Source: Vicinamibacteria bacterium (GTDB lineage Bacteria; Acidobacteriota; Vicinamibacteria; Fen-336). From it: 64,000 nucleotides of DNA. How positions within the stretch are numbered: the stretch's first letter is position 1; each line of letters starts with the position of its first letter. The DNA is taken from NCBI GenBank assembly GCA_025994075.1, contig JAMQGV010000048.1, positions 188,001 to 252,000 of the forward strand, read 5' to 3'. The translations under genes and the position numbers were made by a program. The notes below the pieces were generated by a model that did not search any database, was not told the origin of the DNA, and saw only the letters and a program-made list of their open reading frames with translations. This document shows, piece by piece, positions 60,285 to 64,000 of the stretch.

Positions 60285-61117
60285 GCCGCCGCCCACACCG
60301 CGGCCGACACGTAGCCGACGACGCGCGACTTGTCGAACAGCCCGGCGTCCCCGGAGTCGGCCCGCCGCAGCACCTCGCACCGCGCGTCCCGTCCCGCGCC
60401 CAGCGCGCGCAGCAGCGCCGCCACCGCGCCGCCACCGCAGGCGTGGTGTGGATCGCCCTCCCACAGCCGCTCGAAGGCGGTTCCATCCGCGCTCTCGAGG
60501 GCCGCCAGCACCTGGCCGTCGAGGCGCCCGGCCACCGTCGCCGACTGGTAGTGGGACAGGTCGCTCGAGGCCACGAACAGGACGTCGGCGCGCTCGCGCG
60601 CGACCGCGGCGAGGCCGGCCGCGAGGGCGTGGTGCTCGCCGGTCTCCTGCGTCCCGAGCAGCACCGGCACGATCCGCGCCCGTGGCGCCACCACCTGCAG
60701 GAACGGGAGCTGCATCTCGAGCGAGTGCTCGAGGCGGTGCGCGGCGGGCAGCGCCACGAAAGGCGGACCACACGCGAGCAGTCGCGCGGCCACCTCGGCG
60801 TCGATCTCGCAGGCTCCCAGCGGCGTCTCGAACGCGCCCTCCGGGTAGACCGCCAGGCCCTCGAAGTCGCCGCGGTGGGAGGGGCCGGCGAGCACGATCG
60901 TCGCCGGCGGCTGCGCGGCCAGCAGCGAGTAGCCCCAGGCGGCGACGGGGCCCGAGTACATCAGGCCGGCGTGGGGGCTGATCAGGCCCGCCAGGCGTCC
61001 GTGGCGTGGCAGCGCCGGCACGGCATGCAGCATCTCCTCGACCTCGCGGCGCAGCGCCGCGGGGTGGCCGGGATACCAGCTCCCGGCGATCGGCGACCGG
61101 CGGACGGGTCCGCTCAT
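60281..61117 (-). CDS. amrB: AmmeMemoRadiSam system protein B (MEMO family)
   Basis: This protein has 278 residues. MEMO proteins share the fold of class III non-haem iron dioxygenases. The likely metal/active-site residues are His49 in SPHAGLMYSG, VLAGPSHRG, EHSLEMQLPFL and the SSDLSHY segment. It starts 4 bp after the GH57 gene and overlaps amrA. A TATAGT sequence lies in the end of the GH57 gene 12 nt upstream, but it is part of the coding sequence. Confidence 0.9.
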   Translation of the reverse strand: MSGPVRRSPIAGSWYPGHPAALRREVEEMLHAVPALPRHGRLAGLISPHAGLMYSGPVAAWGYSLLAAQPPATIVLAGPSHRGDFEGLAVYPEGAFETPLGACEIDAEVAARLLACGPPFVALPAAHRLEHSLEMQLPFLQVVAPRARIVPVLLGTQETGEHHALAAGLAAVARERADVLFVASSDLSHYQSATVAGRLDGQVLAALESADGTAFERLWEGDPHHACGGGAVAALLRALGAGRDARCEVLRRADSGDAGLFDKSRVVGYVSAAVWAAA

Positions 61118-61121
61118 CCCC

Positions 61122-62720
61122 CTACCGGGGACTATAGACCCGGTAGTCGAGGTTCGGGAAGATGTTGTCCTTGTCCTCGAGCTCGCGGACGATCGGCTCC
61201 TCGAGCGTCACCTCGCCCGTCAGCGCACGGAACAGGTAAGTGAAGCGCGCGACGTGGTCGCGCGTGCGCTTCTTCGCGTACTCGACCGTCGTGTTGGTCT
61301 TCATGATGAACGCCCAGTCCGAGGACTGCGCGAGCAGCAGCTCGCGGGCGGCCTGGTTCAGGGCCCGCCGCTCGAGGCCAAGGGCGTGGGGGTGGCGCGC
61401 GGCCAGCTCGACCATGCGCTCGGCGGCCATCGACAGGTGCGGGTAGATCCAGTCGTTGCCGGGGTTGAGCCAGACCTCGGCGTATCCGTGCGCGCCCCAG
61501 GTGCACATCGGCGGCTGCGCGACCTCGCACTCGGGGAACATCGCGAGGTACTCGGGCGCGGTGATCGGGCGGATCGCGGTCTGGTCGAAGTGCAGCTTGC
61601 GGAACAGGAAGTTCAGGAAGTCCGGGCCCTCGAACCACCAGTGGCCGTAGAGCTCGGCGTCGTACGGGCTCATCACGATCGGCGGCCGGTCCATGCGGGC
61701 GGCCAGCCCGCGGATCTGCTCGATCCGCTTGTCCATGAAGTGGCCCGCGTGCATCGCAGCCTTCTCCACGGCCCGTCCGCGGTCGTAGGGCTGCTTGTCG
61801 GCGAGCCCCACCTGACCCGTCACCCGGTGGTACTTGATGCCGATGTTGCGGCGCAGGCCGTCGCCGAAGAAGTCGGCGACGTGCTCCATCGGCAGCTCCC
61901 AGCCGATGTCCTTGTAGAACTCGCGGTAGTCGTAGTCGCCCGGGTAGCCGACCTCCGCGCTCCACACCTGGCGCGAGGACTCCATGTCGCGCCCGAGGAA
62001 GGCGACGCCGCCCGGCGACAGGATCGGCGCGTGCACGCCCCACGTCGGCCGGGGATGGGCCTCGGTCAGGCCGTGCGCCTCGAGGAAGGAGTAGCGGATG
62101 CCCGCCTCCTCGAGGAAGCGCTCGACGCCCGGCATGTAGCCGCACTCCGGCAGCCAGATGCCCTCGGGGTCGCGGCCGAAGCACTCGCGGTGGTAGTCGC
62201 GCGCGATCAGCACCTGGGCCCGCACCGCCTCCGGCACGTCGTCCATCAGCGGCAGGAAGCCGTGGGTCGCGCCGCAGGTGATCACCTCGAGCTTGCCGGC
62301 GTCCAGGTGCCTGCGGAAGGCGCGGACGAGGTCCGACCCGTAGGTCTCGCGGAAACAGTGGCGGATGCGGCGGAACTCGTCGTGATAGAAGCGGGCGGTG
62401 GCCGCGAACTCGGGCTGCTCGCGCGCGGTCCGCAGGGCTTCCTGGCCCGCGAGGTCGACCAGCTTGTCGATGTGGTGGTTGTAGCGCGAGACGAGCAGCT
62501 CGTCGCGCAGCATCGCCAGGAGAGGCGGCGATAGCGTCATCGTCAGCCGGTAGTCGACGCCGTCGGCGAGCAGGCCGTCGAGGACCAGGATCAGCGGGAC
62601 GTAGGTCTCCGTGATCGCCTCGAACAGCCACTCCTCCTCCATGAACTGCGGGAGCTCGGGGTGGCGCACGAACGGCAGGTGCGCGTGGAGGACGGGGCAC
62701 CAATATCCGAGGGGCTGCAT
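61122..62720 (-). CDS. GH57 1,4-alpha-glucan branching enzyme
   Basis: The protein has 532 residues with a GGGGAG site before ATG 62720. It cuts and rejoins alpha-1,4-glucan to make alpha-1,6 branches. The GH57 (beta/alpha)7 barrel marks are HAHLPFVRHPE (about 12-22), the nucleophile Glu192 in WLPECGY, the acid Asp354 in SPYDAELYGHWW, and the DUF1957 C-terminus (SDWAFIMKTNT). It fits with the GlgA gene at 12711 to supply glycogen branching without a GH13 GlgB in this window. It is co-transcribed with DUF4912, MEMO and AMMECR1 genes. Confidence 0.92.
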   Translation of the reverse strand: MQPLGYWCPVLHAHLPFVRHPELPQFMEEEWLFEAITETYVPLILVLDGLLADGVDYRLTMTLSPPLLAMLRDELLVSRYNHHIDKLVDLAGQEALRTAREQPEFAATARFYHDEFRRIRHCFRETYGSDLVRAFRRHLDAGKLEVITCGATHGFLPLMDDVPEAVRAQVLIARDYHRECFGRDPEGIWLPECGYMPGVERFLEEAGIRYSFLEAHGLTEAHPRPTWGVHAPILSPGGVAFLGRDMESSRQVWSAEVGYPGDYDYREFYKDIGWELPMEHVADFFGDGLRRNIGIKYHRVTGQVGLADKQPYDRGRAVEKAAMHAGHFMDKRIEQIRGLAARMDRPPIVMSPYDAELYGHWWFEGPDFLNFLFRKLHFDQTAIRPITAPEYLAMFPECEVAQPPMCTWGAHGYAEVWLNPGNDWIYPHLSMAAERMVELAARHPHALGLERRALNQAARELLLAQSSDWAFIMKTNTTVEYAKKRTRDHVARFTYLFRALTGEVTLEEPIVRELEDKDNIFPNLDYRVYSPR

Positions 62721-62743
62721 CGGCGACTCCCCCGAAACGTCCG

Positions 62744-63562
62744 TCAGCGCGGACGACGCGGGCGGAACGACTCGCTGGCGCCGCCCTTCGTCGCGCGACG
62801 GCCGCCGGACGGGGTGGGCACGAAGAGGCCCGGCTGCTTCGGCAGCACCTGGCCGTGGACGGCCGCCCGGACGGCCGCCGCCGTGGACGCGGGGGCCGGG
62901 AGCGTCGAATCGAGCCCGCGCGCTCCCGCCCGGGTGTAGACGGCCTTGCGCGTCGCCGGCTCGGGCGACGGCGCGTTGCCGGGCGCGACCAGGGTGTTGC
63001 TCTGCGCCAGCCGCCGGAACTCCCCCGAGGGCAGCGTCAGGCCCAGTTCGGCCCGGTAGACGCGGGGCCGGGCGTCGGTCTTCACGTACCAGGAGCGGGT
63101 GCCCTCGGGCAGGAAGATCACGCTGAAGTGCCCGCTGCCCGCGTCGACCACGCGCAGCGTCAGCGGCGAGACCGCGACGGCCCGCACGCCGAGGTCGCGG
63201 CGCATCTGCGACAGCGTCGACTGCGCCACGTCCCAGTGCGCGAACAGCCACTCCGGGTCCTTGACCCGCAGCCGCAGGCGGTTGCGCCCGTAGCTCTCCG
63301 GGAACACGAAGCGCTCGTCCTCGAAGAAGCGGGGCCGCGGCTGCGACTCGGCGTACTTCGCGCTCTCGATCCGCTCTTCTTCGGTGAGTGCGGGCACCCC
63401 ACGCGGCGCGACCGCGGGCACGACGACCGCCCGCACCGGGCCCGAAGCCGAGGGCGCCTTGCGCGCGGGCGCAGCCTGGGGCGCAGGCGCCTTGCGCCGC
63501 TCGGCCCCGTGTCGGCCGGAGCGCTTCGCCGGGACTTCCGCCTTCACTGCTCTCGAGGCCAT
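62744..63562 (-). CDS. DUF4912 domain protein
   Basis: This 272-residue protein has a basic, Ala/Pro-rich N-terminus (about 1-65), a central DUF4912 domain (about 85-200; RLRLRVKDPEWLFAHWDV, FSVIFLPEGTRSWYV, YRAELGL) and a Pro/Arg-rich, likely disordered C-terminus. DUF4912 resembles a carbohydrate-binding or beta-sandwich module and is commonly encoded beside GH57 branching enzymes, as here (23 bp apart). A role in glucan binding is inferred. TATACT (63572-63577) is a strong -10 that ends 9 nt before the ATG. Confidence 0.85.
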   Translation of the reverse strand: MASRAVKAEVPAKRSGRHGAERRKAPAPQAAPARKAPSASGPVRAVVVPAVAPRGVPALTEEERIESAKYAESQPRPRFFEDERFVFPESYGRNRLRLRVKDPEWLFAHWDVAQSTLSQMRRDLGVRAVAVSPLTLRVVDAGSGHFSVIFLPEGTRSWYVKTDARPRVYRAELGLTLPSGEFRRLAQSNTLVAPGNAPSPEPATRKAVYTRAGARGLDSTLPAPASTAAAVRAAVHGQVLPKQPGLFVPTPSGGRRATKGGASESFRPRRPR

Positions 63563-63571
63563 ACGTGGCGC

Positions 63572-63577
63572 AGTATA
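63572..63577 (-). promoter_or_regulatory. Candidate -10 for the DUF4912-GH57-amrB-amrA operon
   Basis: TATACT on the minus strand ends 9 nt before ATG 63562. It lies in the 26-bp space after the Spy-like gene, so the operon can start here. Confidence 0.45.
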
Positions 63578-63588
63578 GCCGCCCGGCG

Positions 63589-64000
63589 CTACTCCCCGGG
63601 CCGCTGGGCGCGGGGTCGCCGCCCCGGGTTGCCCGGCTGCTGCGGTCGCACCTGCTCGAGCAGCCGGCGCAGCCGCTGCTCCACCTCGAACTCCAGGATG
63701 CGGAACTTGGCCTGCTGGACCGGCGTGAGCTGGGCGTCGATCGCCTCGACGTTCGCCCGCTGCTGCTGCGCGGCCTCCGCCTCCTGCTGCTTGACCCGCT
63801 TCATCAGCTCCGCCACCCGCGACTCGGTGGCGCCGCCCGCGCGCATCACCTGGCGCAGCTCGGACAGCGTCTCGATCCGTCCCCGCAGCGCCTGGCGCCG
63901 GTCCGTCTGCAGCCGCTTGACGAGCGGCAGCAGCCGCACGAAACCCGCGTCGTCGAGGCCGAGGCTCTCCTGCAGGTTGCTCACGATGTAGGCGTCGACC
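63589..64000 (-). CDS. Spy/CpxP-like (LTxxQ) periplasmic protein, N-terminus outside window
   Basis: The frame is open to the right edge, so the start and probable signal peptide lie outside; an in-frame GTG at 63984 is unlikely to be the true start because homologous-looking sequence (VDAYIVSNLQ) continues upstream. The visible 137 residues are long amphipathic helices, with LGLDDAGFVRLLPLVKRLQ and a LTPVQQAKF motif of the LTxxQ type found in periplasmic chaperones and metal-stress sensors. The C-terminus is Pro/Arg/Gly-rich. Confidence 0.7.
   Translation of the reverse strand, partial: VDAYIVSNLQESLGLDDAGFVRLLPLVKRLQTDRRQALRGRIETLSELRQVMRAGGATESRVAELMKRVKQQEAEAAQQQRANVEAIDAQLTPVQQAKFRILEFEVEQRLRRLLEQVRPQQPGNPGRRPRAQRPGE

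Noticed and set aside
57001..60771. A 1256-codon open frame on the minus strand opposite the GspE-like and DUF457 genes
   Set aside because: Low-complexity His/Arg/Asp-rich antisense translation caused by high GC at the third codon position; the true genes have clear motifs on the other strand or in other frames.
61118..61136. TATAGT as a promoter -10 for the MEMO gene
   Set aside because: It is part of the last GH57 codons (Tyr-Ser) and the genes are 4 bp apart, so simple co-transcription explains it better.

Overview
This window is chromosomal DNA from a very GC-rich, Gram-negative-type bacterium. It carries lipoproteins, a Tat-exported molybdoenzyme, an AMIN-domain amidase and both zapA and ftsK. 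Many starts are GTG and many stops overlap the next start (GTGA or ATGA). Gene content points to the Acidobacteriota (Thermoanaerobaculia-like) or a myxobacterium-like lineage: GatCA, HutH/HutU, PhaR plus phasin-like proteins, GH57 with DUF4912, an AmmeMemo pair, Yip1 and DUF2752 membrane proteins, and a thrS-infC-rpmI-rplT-pheS-pheT-zapA run. The phylum assignment is an inference. I see no insertion sequence, prophage or CRISPR array; this reads as core genome with a few accessory islands.

Layout. 1-2.9 kb (-): two glycosyltransferases and two small membrane proteins. 3.0-4.7 kb (+): gatC-gatA. 4.8-7.3 kb (-): metX, tRNA-Lys and purA, the last behind a long structured leader. 7.6-12.3 kb (+): hutH, a small membrane protein, hutU and an AAA ATPase. 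12.3-14.2 kb (-): thioredoxin and glgA. 14.2-21.2 kb (+): rsmA, RNase J, ftsK, an amidase and a one-pass membrane protein. 21.3-25.7 kb (+): phaR, phasin, patatin-like hydrolase and an ABC exporter pair. 25.7-30.0 kb (-): an operon of fatty-acyl reductase, phasin-like protein, SDR and acyltransferase. 30.1-37.3 kb: an exported sialidase-like lipoprotein, a Ser/Thr kinase, a GT2/DUF2304/methyltransferase surface-glycan group and a Sua5-type enzyme. 37.3-44.5 kb (-): two-subunit molybdenum hydroxylase, M18 aminopeptidase and DnaE2. 44.6-47.7 kb (-): HEAT-repeat protein, small membrane proteins and thiL. 47.7-55.6 kb (-): 6S RNA, zapA, a coiled-coil protein, pheT, pheS, rplT, rpmI, infC, thrS and tRNA-Val. 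55.7-64 kb: lipoprotein and arginase (-), GspE-family ATPase and DUF457 protein (+), then AMMECR1, MEMO, GH57 branching enzyme, DUF4912 and a Spy-like protein (-).

How the genes work together. The translation block supplies two synthetases, IF3, L35 and L20. GlgA and the GH57 enzyme are two steps of glycogen synthesis, lying about 47 kb apart. HutH and HutU are the first two steps of histidine degradation, with hutI and hutG/hutF not in the window. The 21-30 kb region holds two groups that look concerned with storage lipid or lipid granules, each with a phasin-like protein ending in a related NIPxRxE heptad segment; no PHA synthase is present.

Expression signals. Genes inside operons tend to have a GGAGG-type site or a stop/start overlap. 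Many operon heads instead have a TANNNT -10 box ending only 6-10 nt before the start codon, which suggests leaderless transcripts. No stretch above 300 bp lacks a gene. The longest gaps are 7337-7592 (divergent promoters and purA leader), 52573-52822 (hairpins and terminator between rpmI and rplT) and 47671-47918 (6S RNA). The two most distinctive protein observations are a PheT without its EMAP-like tRNA-binding domain and, in the same gene run, a ThrS without its TGS domain.
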